Positions 42,340 to 55,110 of a stretch of DNA of 64,000 bases are shown here, piece by piece (position 1 is the first letter of the stretch; each line of letters begins with the position of its first letter). The notes below the pieces were generated by a model. It had not been told where the DNA came from and ran no database searches. It saw nothing but the letters and a program-made list of their open reading frames with translations. Source of the DNA: Rhineura floridana (Eukaryota > Chordata > Lepidosauria > Squamata > Rhineuridae); the NCBI RefSeq assembly GCF_030035675.1, contig NC_084482.1, positions 225,289,943-225,353,942 on the forward strand. The letters are read 5' to 3'. The translations under genes and the position numbers were made by a program.

Positions 42340-43400
42340 TAATAATAATGATAATAATATTAATAATAATAATAATTTTATTTTTAGGCCGCCTATCTGG
42401 CCGAATGAACGGCCACTCTAGGCGGCGTACATAATTAAAAATACAACATATAATACAGTTTTAACATATAAAACAATTATAATCCACCAACCTACATCTA
42501 TACACTGTAAACTAAAATTATCCAGGAGACTTGTATGCCCACTGAAACAACCAAGTTTTCAATCCTTGGCGGAAACCTACCAGGGAGGGGGCATGGCGAA
42601 GGTCATATGGCAGAGAGTTCCAGAGGGTGGGGGCCACAACTGAGAATGCCCTCTCTCTGGTCTGCACCAGCCTAGCTGTCTTAACTGGTGGGACCGAGAG
42701 AAGGTCTTGTGAGGCAGATCTCGTCAGGCGGCATATTTGGTGATGCTGGAGGCGCTCCTTTAGATAAACTGGACCGACACCATATAGAGCTTTAAAGGTT
42801 AACACCAACACCTTGAATTGGGCTCGGTATACAACTGGTAGCCAGTGCAGATCTTCCAGCACTGGGGTGATATGATCCCGCCGGCGGCTGTTTTTAATCA
42901 GCTGTGCCGCCGCATTCTGTACCACTTGTAATTTCCGGACCGTCTTCAAGGGTAGCCCCACGTAGAACGCATTACAGTAGTCTAAGCAAGAGGAGACCAG
43001 GGCATGCACCACCCGTGGGAGCAGATGGACCGGAAGGTAGGGTCACAGCCTCTGTATCAGACGTAATTGATACCAAGCTGCCCAGCTCACCGCTGACACC
43101 TGAGCCTCCATGGACAGCTGGGAGTCAAGAATGACCCCGAGACTGCGAACCTGGTCCTTCAGGGGCAATCTAACCCCATTCAGCGTCAGGTCAATATCTC
43201 CTATCCTTCTCTTATCTCCCACAAGCAGTACCTCGGTCTTGTCAGGGTTCAGTTTCAGCCTGTTTCCTCCCATCCATTCACTTACAGACTCCAGGCACTT
43301 GGAAATAGTCTCCACAGCCAACTCCGGTGAGAACTTAAATGAGAGATAGAGCTGAGTGTCATCCGCATATTGGTGACACTGCAACCCAAATCTGCTGATG
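42340..43400 (-). mobile_element. L2-like LINE, 3' part, broken
   Basis: Two blocks of reverse-transcriptase and C-terminal code: 43384-43043 (QYADDTQLYLSF, LKLNPDKTEVLLVG) and 43012-42518 (SCLDYCNAFYVGLPLKTVRK, HITPVLEDLHWLPV), in different frames. The tail carries an (AAT)n run at 42335-42375. It is a relative of the intact copy at 55.4-58.5 kb. Confidence 0.8.
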
Positions 43401-43807
43401 ATAGCTCATAGGGCATCAGTGGGCCCCTTAGCCCCTAAGAGAAGTTACCTTTGCCATCTGCAAGTCGATAATTCCAAGAAATGGCACGTCAGCTCAAAAG
43501 GATGTCCCATTGACTTCAATTGGACATACTCCCAGGTTAAGGGTGTCATCATTGGTGATCACTCGTGGCTGAGTAAGATTGTCTTCCAAGATAAGGTATT
43601 TAACAATCGGTTCATAAGTGACTGTGGACGCAAATTCTGGATCCACACAGCCTACACGATTGCAAATTAAGTGATATCTCTGAGTTAAATTGGCTTCCTT
43701 TGTCATCAGGAGGTTGACATAGACAATATTTGTCATAAGAATGTAATAATAGTATTATTATAGTAAGACAGTCTTACCTAAGGGCAATTGGCCATTTACA
43801 CTGAACT

Positions 43808-43992
43808 GATGAAATGGAAATGGACTGGCTTCCAAGCTGCTCCCAACTTATGACGACCCTCTGAATAGGGTTTTCATGCTAAGCGGTATTCAGAGGTGGT
43901 TGACCATTGAGCTTCATGGCTGTGTGGGGATTTGAACCCTGGTCTCCCAGGTCATAGTTCAACACTTTAACCACTACACTGGCTCTCATCCA
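43808..43992 (-). mobile_element. Sauria-type SINE
   Basis: Reverse complement of the type at 36201: tail tgacgaccctctgaataggg at the left and head (ggtctcccaggtcat ... accactacactggctct) at the right. Confidence 0.8.
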
Positions 43993-44224
43993 TTGAATTG
44001 ACAGTGCTACGGACACTGTTCATACCCAAGACCAGTGGTGTGCTGGAGCCGGCTCGCATGGACTCGCGAGAGTCGATTGCTAAAGTTTCAAGAATTTTGC
44101 AAGCCATTTGTTAACAGAGGGAGCAGGGGAAGTCTTCTGCTACTCTGATTGGTGAACAAAAGACATGTGCCAGAAGCATGGGCTTCTGGGCAGAGCGTAC
44201 AAAAGTTACTTCTTTGAACTGCAA

Positions 44225-44290
44225 CTCCCATCAGCCCAATCCAGTGGCCATGCTGGCTGGGGCTGATGGGAGTTGTAGTTAGGGTTGCCA
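44225..44290. repeat. Palindromic repeat
   Basis: actgcaactcccatcagccc is mirrored by gggctgatgggagttgtagt, a hairpin of about 20-bp arms. Same family as 24060-24190. Confidence 0.6.
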
Positions 44291-44299
44291 TATTGCCCA

Positions 44300-45220
44300 G
44301 TTAGCCGGGTTTTACCTGGATTCTTAGCATGCCACACAGCGCCAGTTTAGCCCCTTAGGTGGCCCAGATTCTCAACTTTAATTTTTTTAAAAAATAAGTT
44401 TCTAGGTGGTCCGGTTCTCGAGATATACATAAAAACGTCAGCCACCCCCACAACTGTTAAATCTTTTTTAAAAACAAATCTGTCCTGTATAGCACTTCGT
44501 AGCTCAGTCTAACCCCGCCCATTCAGGACTGCAGCCAATCAGTGTGAAGCCAGTTTGGTTGACCTGGGCAGTGTCTAGAAAACCTCATTGCAATGCCAGA
44601 AAATGGTGGTTTCCCCCCCTCCGTTTATCTGAAAATCTCATAAATTGGGTAAGTATATACATTTCAGTTTTTTCCCCTCTTGTGTGCAGGAGTCAGATCC
44701 TGGGCAGTGTTTTCAAAACCTTCCCAATACTTGCTTTTGTGGGGGTAAAAGCATGCTAATCTCATATGCCCAGAGTAAATCCCATTGAATTCAATAGGAC
44801 TTACTTTTGAGTAGACATGGTTATGAATGTGCTGTAAATTAATGGGACTTTTGAGTGAATGTAAAAAAGAATTGTGTTTGTGTTCTAACTCTTTCTGGTC
44901 CTCTCCAGTCCTATTTTAAAGCAAGTAGGCAGGTATTACAGTTTTTATTCTGTAGGAAACTAATACTGATTTTTTTTAACTAATACTGATTTTTCTGCAA
45001 TGACCAACTGGTTTGACAATAAACTATTATATGGGCTGTATGTATTTATACATCTGCAGTGTGTGTGTGTGTATGGAGTCTTTCCAACAACCCTGTGAGG
45101 TAGGGTTGGGAAACCAAGGCAACTCACAATAAGAAATAAATCCCTTTAAAATCCAATAACCATAAAGGAAGAATAAACAGTTGCAAAACAGCCTAAAGAG
45201 GCATGATTCTGAATTTTAGG
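44300..45220. other. Stretch without recognised gene
   Basis: Old, AT-rich DNA. One agtaaatcccattgaatt-type palindromic repeat lies at 44768-44822 and a (GT)n run at 45061-45072. No coding support. Confidence 0.3.
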
Positions 45221-45224
45221 TTGG

Positions 45225-45500
45225 GTGAATGAAGTTTATTTATTTATTATTTGATTTATATCCCACCCTTCCTCCCAGTAGGAGCCCAGGGTGGCAAACA
45301 AAAGCACTAACAGCACTTTAAAACATCATAAAAAACAGACTTTAAAATATATTAAAACATCTTTGAAAATATTTTTTAAAAGCTTTAAAAAAATCTTTTT
45401 TTAAAAAAGAAAAGGCTTAAAAATATATTAAAAAACAATTCCAACACAGACTCAGACTGGGATAAGGTCTCAACTTAAAAGAACAAGTTGAAAGAACAAG
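45225..45500 (-). mobile_element. L2-like LINE 3' tail
   Basis: The plus strand reads gatttatatcccacccttcc and aggagcccagggtggcaaac, the same tail as 59093-59420. Confidence 0.6.
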
Positions 45501-47350
45501 TTCCTTATCACTTGAGGCTGTAGTTCTTTGCACACTTCCCAGTTTGAGTAAGTCCCATTGAATACATTGGGACTTGCTTCTGAGTAAACAAACATCGGAT
45601 TGCACTATAAATATATTTACAGATTGTGTAATTCATAAACATATTTGAGAGTCATGTTTATATAAATATTTTTTCATACTGTGTCCCAATAAGTATTGGA
45701 TTTCAGACTATGGTTGTAGATGATTTTTTTCTCTACATTTTAAGTGTGCCCTTCTTCCTGGGGGTGGTCATGGTTCTCCATTGTTTTCATCCTGAGGGGA
45801 GGATAGACTGAGAGATGGTGAGTAGCACATTTAAAGTCTCTTCACCTCCCCCCCCTTTTTATTTGTCTTTATTTTATATTTCTCCAATATCTTCCCCTGG
45901 CTGTTTTTATGTATTTTAAATATGTTTAGATTAAATCAATAGGAAATCCTAATTGTGAACCTCCCTAAAAGCAATTTACCTATCCTCATGTTTTGGCAAA
46001 GTGATGGTGTGAAGGCCTGCTGGTAGAACAAGAGACCATGTTTGAGGCATGTTATAAGGTGTCTGAGGACTTTGTCACACATTACTTTTTGAGACCTGTA
46101 GATTCATGTTGGAAAGAACACGTGCACGTATTGAATGGTGGCTTGGGTGCTGTTTTTTCAGTCTACGCTGCATGCGTAGGGAAGGTGATACGTCATCTGG
46201 CAGCTAGCTTCATAACGTGAGAATGAAAAACATTTGGATCACCATTCACTTGTTTACTTTTCTCACTATTGAGACCACTTCATATATTACTTTTTCATAC
46301 ATAGAAATTTAATATTTGTATAGGAAAAAGTTTATTTTGTAAAATGTGAAGGACAGTGGCTGCCCAGTCAGTATAACCACTGTACAAGATCTACTCAGCC
46401 ACTGTAATTACCTTTTTGTTTTGAGTGCCCTGTTGCCTGGGTCTTGGTTCAGGTGTGTATCCAACTTTGATGTGCTTATGGAAGGGGTGTGCAAGTAGTG
46501 CCCCCCCAAGTGTGGAGGCTTGGACAAACATTGTGTTATGGAAAACCAAAGTCTGTGTGAAAGTACATATTTGGGAATGCCATCAGTGTAATCCTAAACA
46601 CACTTAATAAATAATATCGAACTTGCACGTCACAAAATATTTTACAGTCATGTCCATAAGCACAAGAAGGGTAGTCGCCCAGGGGATCTCAGTCCCTCTG
46701 CTGTTTTGGGAGCAGGGTCCCTATGTCTCCAAGCATCCTACAGTCAGCATGAAAAGGGAGTGTGTTAGTCACTGAGAAGAGTCTTCTAATATGTTTCCTT
46801 GCCTTTCCTGCTGATTGGAGCCAATCAGAGTGAAAGGAGGTGAGTCAGCCACTGAGAAGACTCTTCTCAGTTGCTAACACTCTCCATTTACATGCTGATT
46901 GGCTCCTAGAGATGTTTGTTGTTGAGAGAATGCATTAACAAAGATCTCATTCTTAATCCAGGAGTAAAAAAGGGTATATGTGGCTGCAACTATCATGAAG
47001 GGACTCTGCACTTCTGAATTTTCTACTAAACAACTGATAAATAGCTATGTAACTTTGTGTCTGGAGACTTATTATTAAGAATCACTTTCCATAACTGTAA
47101 GGAGGTATGTCCACACGCATGCATCCCAGGCACCTAAATGAGGGGAGAGTGCAGCATAGGGACATAAGCAGATGTCTTATACTAGGGGTTCGCAAACTTT
47201 TCTTTTACATAGACCACTTGAAAATTGCTGAGGGTCCGAAAGTATCTGAAAATTTACTATGGGCATATGCAAGATAATTAACTCCCATTAGTGATAAGAG
47301 CAAGAATTTATAATTATTATTTTAATTAAAATAAGAGGCTTATCAGTACT
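45500..47350. other. Stretch without recognised gene
   Basis: A palindromic agtaagtcccattga repeat sits at 45548-45605. 46660-47100 has an LTR-like look (direct blocks actgagaaga at 46775 and 46851) but no ends were found. No coding region is supported. Confidence 0.3.
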
Positions 47351-47354
47351 TTGA

Positions 47355-47525
47355 AGAGGACATCGTTTTTTGTTATCTACACAATCAAAGACTTTGCTGT
47401 AATCTGTAAAGCACAGGGTGATTTTCTTCTGAAATACCTTGGTCCATTCATCCATCATCCAGTGTATGCATGCAATATGACCTCTGGTGCCTCTCCCCTT
47501 TCTAAATCCAGCTTGGATTTTTTTT
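47355..47525 (-). mobile_element. BovB LINE fragment (reverse transcriptase)
   Basis: Reads, on the minus strand, the GFRKGRGTRGHIA ... FCFTDYSKVFDCVD-type block found in the larger BovB copies. Short and broken. Confidence 0.6.
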
Positions 47526-48239
47526 TCAGAGAGCCGGTTGTTAAATATTTACCAGCACACCACTGCCCAAGACTCACATCTCATGCCTTGTGCTGGGCAC
47601 CACCTACAATTCAGTCCAGGGTCACTGCCCCTCTGGTCAGTTTCCTGACCAACGGTTCTAGGGTGGTGGTTCTCAAACTGTGCTTTCCACAGGGCACTTG
47701 AAAATTGCTGGTCATCTGGGAGACCAGTCTGTGTTTTTTCTGCCTCTTGTAGCAATTGTAATGTGCTCTCCGTGAGGCTGATTGCTTTTTAATTGTCTTT
47801 AATTGTGGTCTGCACAAATATTGGCCTTCCCATCCCCTCAGGAGTTGGGCTGGTCTGCTGGAACCTTCTTAGAGAAGCCAGCCCACCCTGCAGGGTACGT
47901 ACTGAGCCTGCTCCAGCAGCTGGTTGCAGAACGAGACGGGGAGGGGACAAGTCCAACACAATGCCAGCAAACAGAGGCAGGCCGGATTTCCTCTCCTTTT
48001 GGACCATGCTGGTAGCAACAACTGAAGCCTGGGTTGCGGAAACCAGGTCAGGCAGTGGGTGGAGCTCGCTTGCATGGAGAAGTTCCGACGGGGGGGGGAG
48101 GAGGAAGCATCTTCCTCCTCACCCCTCCAACTTTTGCAACGTTTAATTCCGATTCCCGTTCCTGTCGTCTCCCAGCAGGAATAACGAGTGGTGGAAGGGG
48201 GCAATTCTACAACGGAGCAGAGAGATATAGGGCAGGGGG

Positions 48240-48545
48240 TTAAAGTAGCGCCGTCGGTCCGGTTCGCATTGGAACACAGGAGTCCCTAAACTACGGCTCC
48301 AGCACTGGAGGCACTGCTCTACTGCCGTAGCTCTAAGGGTCCCGGCTTTCGAAAAGGAACCTGAAGTGTCGCAATTGGGAGGGAGAGAAGAGGGATGTCC
48401 TAGAGAGGCAGGAGAGTTTTTTTTTTAAAAAAAAAACTGGGGGAGGGGCTTCAGGGAACCCTTTTGTATTGCAGGGCGGGAAATCGGCCCGGTGAGATTC
48501 CTTGTGCAAAGGAGGCAGGACGGTGGCCAGAGAGGACAAAGAGGT
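48240..48545 (+). promoter_or_regulatory. GC-rich 5' module of ZNF gene C (inferred)
   Basis: TTTCGAAAAGGAACCTGAAG (48347-48366) is identical to 13469-13488, and the donor GGACAAAGAG|GTAAAG follows at 48543. Further GC-rich DNA with long C and G runs continues to about 49140. It is the only such module upstream of the 60.3-kb ZNF exon, 12 kb away. Confidence 0.5.
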
Positions 48546-49609
48546 AAAGATGTAAAAGTGGGGGTGATGAGACGGGAGGGGACAGGAGGACAAAGACCCC
48601 CCCCCACCAAAAAAGGTTCCCCTCCCCTTTCAGAACCCATTGACGTGGTCTGGGTCCATGCACCCCACCTGAAAAAACTGCTGCATGATGACACAAGCCT
48701 CCTTGAACTCTCCCCCCCCCAGCAGAGATGAACCCCTCCCCTCAGAAAAATTCATGGGAATGTGCCGCGGGGGGCGGGGTTGCAGGGCGCCTTTCTGCGG
48801 TGGGGGGAGGAGAACGAGCTCTCCAAAAAGGCGGAAACAGGAGCCCATTAAAGGAATCCAGGTTTCTTTGCCTGCAACCCCCCACGCCCATTTGCAGGGC
48901 TAGAATTGGAGCGTCTTCCTGCCCTCCCCTCTCTGATCTCCCTCCAGTCTCTAGGGGAGGGGTGGGATGGGGTTGCTCGGTCCAGAGGAAAAAACCTTTG
49001 GCTGCGGGAGGGGGGGGGACGAGGGAGAGATAGATGTGCTGTTTCCCTGCTGGAGGGGCTGCCCATTGGATTTTTGTATACCTGCAAAAAAAAAAAAAAG
49101 CGGTCTGGTCAGTCCCCCCCCCCCCGCTAGGCCAGGAAAACGGGGGTGATGGTGGCTGTCTTGAAGCTGAGCAGGCGCCCCCCTCTGCCAAAAGCCTCAA
49201 GGCAGAGGCTGAAGGGAATGAAGTCAGTGCCCCCCTCCTGTTCTCCTTTGCTGGGCTTGCAGCTCTTCAGATCTCTTGAGAGTTTGACGGGACTCTCTGT
49301 CCTGTGGGGAAGAAGGGGGGGTTGGAAAGTAGGTCTCCAAACTTCACTCCTTCCTAGAGCAAGGAATGAGGCCATTTTTTGAAAACAAAATTGAAATATT
49401 TATTTATATCCAAACAGAGAGATGATTGTTTTAAGAACACATAAACTCAGCAGTAACTGTTTATCACTAATTATCACTGATTCATTTATATCCTGCTTAT
49501 ACCGAAAAATGACGGAACGGCACTTGAATGGAAAAGAACAGATAAAATTGGCAAATGAAAATAATTCACTAAACAACCACTGACAAAGCATGTATATTGC
49601 TATTAGGCA

Positions 49610-49990
49610 TGACCTAAAAATGAGATTGGCTGTATACTGTAGCCAATGCGGATTTTTCACATTCCGCAATGTTAAATTGAAAATACACCCCATGCCATTC
49701 TGATGCTTCCTTTAGCTCATTTCAAAACAAAACCTTACAAAACTTATAGTCCTGGACTCAGAAACACTTGCTTGACAACCCTCTAAATGTTCATGGCCAT
49801 ATATAAAACACAGAGAGAATCGAGATTTCAAAGTGTAAAAAAAGAGAGAGAAAAAAAACAGACCCCTTTTGGATTTTTTCTGTTAGAGTTCTCACAATTT
49901 GTTGAAATTAATTAAAAATCACCCATATTCACAGAGTATCTGTAATTACTGACCTTGCCCCATACTCTGACCTTCATCTTCTGCAGTTTA
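49610..49990. repeat. Interspersed repeat R1, second copy
   Basis: Matches 17095-17400 almost block by block (ggctgtatactgtagccaa; atagtcctggactcagaaac; ttcacagagtat). Confidence 0.55.
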
Positions 49991-50127
49991 CAAGTAAAAA
50001 AAAACACGTCTAGCTGATTTTTAATTAATTTAAGAAATTTCACATTAAAGTCAATGATAAGCCTGGGCATGCTCAGTAAGAACCAATGTTCTAAAAGCCA
50101 GACTCATAGCTGCTTGACTAATGAGGG

Positions 50128-50416
50128 GGCCACACCCTCGGCAGACCTTTATTTCACTTTAGACCATCATGGCTTCCCCCAAAGAATCCTGAGAAGTGTA
50201 GTTTGCGAAGGGTGCTGAGAAAAGGCTCCTATTCCCCTGACAGAGCTCTAGTGGCCAGAGTGGTTGAACAGTCAGCCACTCTGACTGAAGCTCTGTGAGG
50301 GGAACATGGCGTCTCCTAGCAACGCTCAGCACCCTTCACTAGCTACACTTCCCAGGATTCTTTGGGAGAAGCCATGACTGTCTAAAGTGAAATAAAGGTC
50401 TGGTGTGGATGTGGCC
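50128..50416. mobile_element. Palindromic MITE, best copy
   Basis: About 288 bp and almost fully self-complementary. The left arm (ggccacaccc, then cagacctttatttcacttta, then catggcttcccccaaagaat) is mirrored by the right arm (attctttgggagaagccatg, taaagtgaaataaaggtctg, gtggcc). Such foldback elements are usually non-autonomous DNA transposons. Confidence 0.7.
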
Positions 50417-50629
50417 AGGGACAGCTTTGGTTTAAATTGGGTGGGAGAAGACATGTGCCTGCTGTAGAATAAAAAGTTGGGGGAAATGCTGAAAAGCAAT
50501 GATACTGTCCACAATGTTTTCCTTTTGGAAAGGAAAGGGGCTTCCTCTCTGCCCAGTGCCCACCGACAAAATCTCCTCCCCTTCCCCCTCCTTCCCCTTC
50601 CTGCCCTCCTCCTTCCTTCCCTCCCCCCC

Positions 50630-50784
50630 CCACAGATCAGTTTTACCTATACTAAGCATGATTGCACTGAGGTAAATCCCACTGAACTCAGAAAGCATGC
50701 AAATGATCAAACCTGCCCTCCTTTTCTCCTCCCTGCCATCACTTCCTCTTGCCCCTCCTTCCAATCCCCTCTCCCATTTAATCA
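50630..50784. repeat. Interspersed repeat R1, right part
   Basis: tatactaagcatgattgcac and aagcatgcaaatgatcaaac followed by CT-rich DNA. It abuts the BovB piece at 50785. Confidence 0.45.
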
Positions 50785-51444
50785 CATTAATATCACTCGC
50801 TCAGACCTTGCATTATAGCTTGTTATTGCTTTTGCTACATCACTTCTCACTATTAGAGCAACCCCATTTCTTCTTAATTTATCATTTCCTGCATAAAATA
50901 TTTTGTAGTTGCCAGATTGAAAATGTCCCGTTCCCGTCCATTTTATTTCGCTCACGCCAAGTATTGTAATGTTGATACGTTCCATTTCTTGCTTGACAAT
51001 TTCTAACTTTCCCTGGTTCATACTTCTCACATTCCATATTCCTATTATGTGCATCGTACAACTCTGGACTCTCCTTTCGCATCTGTGTGCATCAGCCTCT
51101 GGGCTTCCTTTCGGCTTTGACCCAGCTATGTCATTAGTCACAGTGCTACTCGTACTTGTCCTTTGTTCTTCCCCAGTAGCTCGGTGAGTGCCTTCTCTCT
51201 GGGGTCTCATCTTCCAGCACTATCTTGTGTTGCATTTTGGATACTCTGTTCATAGGGTTTTTGTGGTAAGAGGTATTTAGAGGTGGTTTACCATTGCCTT
51301 CCTCTGAGTCTGGATGCATCTTAATCTGGTGTCTCAGCTTTGACCATTCCACCTTGGGTGCCCCTACTAGGAGTCTAGCATCTAGACTCCTGCCGGCATT
51401 GCTCTCAGCTTCTTCAACACTCTCAGACCCCCTCACCACATTAA
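50785..51444 (-). mobile_element. BovB LINE 5' end with endonuclease start
   Basis: Minus-strand leader, then IGIWNVRSMNQGKLEIVKQE, MERINITILGVSEIKWTGTG and LRRNGVALIVRSDVAKAI. The endonuclease is open over about 140 codons and then truncated. The outer boundary is the same as in the copy at 24845. Confidence 0.8.
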
Positions 51445-51720
51445 AGTATGCATGCTAGAGTGGGCTCCTCCCTTCTATCTCCTTCCTCATGCCCCTTCCC
51501 TCGCCCTTCCTTCACTCCTCCTTCTGCCTCCCATTCCCCTTTCCCATCCCCCTCCTTCCCTCTTCTCTCCCCTCCCCATCCTCCTCCTCCATGGTCAGTT
51601 TTACCTATCCTAAGCATGATAGCAGTGGAGTAAATCCCACTGAACTCAATAAGCATGCAAATGATGAATACATTCTCAGAAAACTTGCCCAGGATCCCAT
51701 TTCTTACCTCCTGGATTAAA
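51445..51720. repeat. Interspersed repeat R1, further copy
   Basis: CT-rich run (51470-51590), then tttacctatcctaagcatga and actcaataagcatgcaaatg. Confidence 0.45.
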
Positions 51721-51974
51721 AAGCAGAGAAATTCACTAACAGGCAAAAATCCTTGCAGTTAAAGAATGTACCTACAGCCAACTTTAAAAAGCAGGGAAAT
51801 TGGGCAGCTATAGTGAATGCACCAGGGGAGCAGGAGAGCTGACCTTGTCTCTGAGATATTGTACTGCCCTACAAATCTGTCAAAATGCAAATACAATTTG
51901 GGCTGGTCTTTCACAGTCCAATCCACTTCCTGTGTAGCTGGGAAGAATTTGGTAATGTGCTCTGGGGCCATCAA

Positions 51975-53290
51975 GTCCAGGTCCCTCCTCAGTGCAGCAA
52001 TCCTACTTAAAGCATCCCCGACAGGTGGCTGTCCAGCTGCCTCTTGAATGCCTCCAGTGTTGGAGAGCCCACCACCTCCCCCAGTCATTGGTTCCATTGT
52101 CGTACCACTCTAACAGTTAGGAGATTTTCCTGATGTCCAGTCAAAATCTGGCTTCCTGCAACTTGAGCCCATTATTCTGTGTCCTGCACTCTGGAACGAT
52201 TGAGAAGAGATCCTGGCCCTCCTCTGTGTGACAACCTTTCATGTCCTTGAAGAGTGCTATCACATCTCCCCTCAGTCTTCTCTTCTCCAGGCTAAACATG
52301 CCCAGTTCTTTCAGTCTCTCCTCATATGGCTTTGTTTCTGATCATCTTTGTTGTCCTCCTCTGACCCATTCCAGTTTGTCTGCTTCTTTCTTAACATGTG
52401 GTCTCCAGAAATAGATGAAGTACTCAAGATGAAGCCTAACCAGTGCCTAACAGAGGGGAACCAATACTTCACGCAATTTGGAAGTTATACTTCTGTTAAT
52501 GCAGCCTAAAGTAGCATTTGCCTTTTATGCAGCCACATCACATTGTTGGCTCATATTCAGCTTGTGATCAACAACAATCCCAAGATCCTTCTCGCATGTA
52601 GTATTGCTGAGCCAAGTATCCCCCATCGTATGACTCTGGATTTGGTTTCTTTTCCTAGGTGTAGAACTTTGCACTTATCCCTGTTAAATTTCATTCTGTT
52701 CGATTCAGCCCAATGCTCCAGTCTATCAAGATCCCTTTTAATTTTGTTTCTGTCTTCCAAGGTATTAGCTATCCCTCCCAATTTTGTACCATCTGCAGTT
52801 TGAGAAGGAACCATCGATAAGCACTCTTTGAGAACAGTGCTGTAGCAAACTGTGGATCTACCTGATAGTTGTTGCATCCAGCCCACATTTAATTAGTTTG
52901 CTAATCAGAATGTCATGGGGCACTTTGTCAAAAGCTTTGCTGAAGTCAAGATATATTATGTCCACAGCATTACCACAGTCTACCAGAGAGGGTACCCGAT
53001 CAAAAAATGGGATAAGATTAGTCTGGCAGGATTTGTTCTTGATAAATCCATGTTGGCTTCTAGTAATCCCTGCATTGTTTTCAAGCTGCTTACAGGCTGA
53101 CAGATTTTCCCAGGGATGGATGTCAGGCTGACTGGTCTGTAGTTCCCAGGTTCCTCCTTTTTGCCCTTTTTGAAGTTTGGGACAACTTTAGCCCTCCTCC
53201 TGTTATCCAGCATTTCGCCCATCCTCCACGATTTCACAAAGATAATATAAGTGACTGAAAGGGGCCTGAATATCTCCCTCAATGGCAGAA
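51975..53290 (-). mobile_element. CR1 LINE, 3' part, broken
   Basis: Read on the minus strand: FKKGKKEEPGNYRPVSLTSI (near 53130), ADGTKLGGIANTLEDRNKIK (near 52790), LEHWAESNRMKFNRDKCKVL (near 52700), then the typical CR1 3' end. Two or more frame changes lie between the blocks. Confidence 0.8.
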
Positions 53291-53439
53291 ATGATTTTTC
53301 TGTCTGGAGTACGAGAACCTTTCAAGTACATGATAGGTTGTCACATAGAGGTTCTATGAGTGATTCTATGAGTGAAAGATGGAACTTTTTGGGTGACGTG
53401 AGCCCCTTTATGTCCACATGTTGGATTGATGGAGAGCTC

Positions 53440-55110
53440 CACTGAAGTCCTGATCTTGACTGGCTGGAACTTGAGCCTTGCTGAGGCAGATTATAAATAC
53501 AACAACCATTGCCCTTCTTGGCTTATTCAAGCTTGCCAAGGGGGTTTGACTGAGTGGATCCAGAATGCAGTCAATGCATTGTTGCAGGAGGGAGTGGTTC
53601 CAGCCGCCCTGAAAGAGGTGGTGATCTGACCACTCCTGAAGAAGGCTGTGTGGACACGTTGGTCTGCGACAATTATTGACCAGTCACAAATGCCCCCTTC
53701 TTAGGGAAGGTGATTGAGAGGGTTGTGGTGCAGCAATTGCAAGTACTCTTGGATGAAACTGATTATCTTGACCCATTTCAGTCTGCGTTCAGGCCTGGTT
53801 ATGGGACTGAATCAGCGTTGGTCACCCTGATGGATGACCTTTATCAGGCGAAGGACAAGGGGAGTGCGACTCTTACTTGATCTCTCAGTGGCTTTTCATA
53901 TCATTGACCATGTTATCCTTCTAGGCCGACTTGGTGAGATCGGTATTAAGGCACTGTTTTAGAGTGGTTCTGATCTTATTTCCAAGCTTGTTTTCAGAGA
54001 ACAGCATTGGGTGATTGTCTTTCAGTCCCCTGGAAGTTGTTATGTGGGGTGCCACAGGGTACCATCTTGTCCCCCATGCTGTTTAACATCTATATGAAGC
54101 CCTTGGGAGCAGTCATCAGGAGCTTTGGGGTGAGGTGTCAGCAGTATGCTGATGATACCCAGCTCTATTTCTCCATAACTTCTGAATCGGGAGAAGCCGT
54201 GCAAGCCCTTGACCGCTGCCTGGACTCTGGTGGGCTGGATGAGGGCCAATAAACTGAGTCTGAATCCTAGCAAGATGGAGGTGCTGTGGGTTGGTGGTTC
54301 CTGAGTTTGGATAATTGGTCAGTTGTCTGCTTTGGACAGGGTCGTACTCCCTCTGAAAGAGCAGGTCCATAGCCTGGGGGTGCTCCTGGATCCATCTTTG
54401 TCGCTACAGGCCCAAGTGACCTCAGTGGCTAGGAGTGCCTTTTACCAGCTTTGGCTGGTAAGACAGCTGCAACCGTTTCTGGACCAGGATAGTCCGACCA
54501 CAGTTGTCCATGCACTGGTAACCTCCAGGCTGGATTACTGTAATGCGCTCTATGTGGGGCTGCCCTTGAGGTTGGTCTGGAAGCTACAGCTGGTGCAAAA
54601 TGTGGCAGCAAGACTGCTCACTGGGGCAGGGTATCGCCAACATGTCACCACACTGCTGAAAGAATTGCACTGGCTGCACATTTGCTATCAGGCGAAGTTC
54701 AAGGTTCTCATTTTGGTATACAAAGCCCTATACAGCTTGGGGCCAGGATACCTGAAAGACCATCTCATCCCTTATATACCCAGTCGATCACCATTCTGTG
54801 CAGGTGAGGGCCTCCTGCAGATACCATCTTATTAGGAGGTCCGTTCTGCACAACGTAGGAAACGGATGTTTAGTGTGGTGGCCCCTACCTTGTGGAATTC
54901 CATTTCCTTAAATATTAGACAGGCAACATCTGTGTTGGAATTGCTATTTAATATGTTTTTAACCCTTTTTTTAAAAAAATGTTTTAAATCTTTTTTTAAA
55001 GTTGTTTTAAAAGATGTTTTATTTTAATGTACTTTAAAGTTTGTTTTTATGATGTTTTAAAATGTTTTTAGTACTTGTGTTTGCTGCCCTGGGCTCCTAC
55101 AGGGAGGATG
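53440..55110 (+). mobile_element. L2-like LINE, 3' half, broken
   Basis: Code from the finger-to-palm part of reverse transcriptase (CPSWLIQACQGGLTEWIQN at 53505) through GVPQGTILSPMLFNIYMKPL (54050) and QQYADDTQLYFSI (54140) to the C-terminus (SRLDYCNALYVGLPLRLVWK at 54525). Several stops and frameshifts. It meets the intact minus-strand copy tail to tail near 55110. Confidence 0.8.

Noticed and set aside
43494-43736. 80-codon minus-strand ORF with fairly complex sequence
   Set aside because: No domain is recognised and it sits between LINE and SINE pieces; most likely untranslated repeat sequence.
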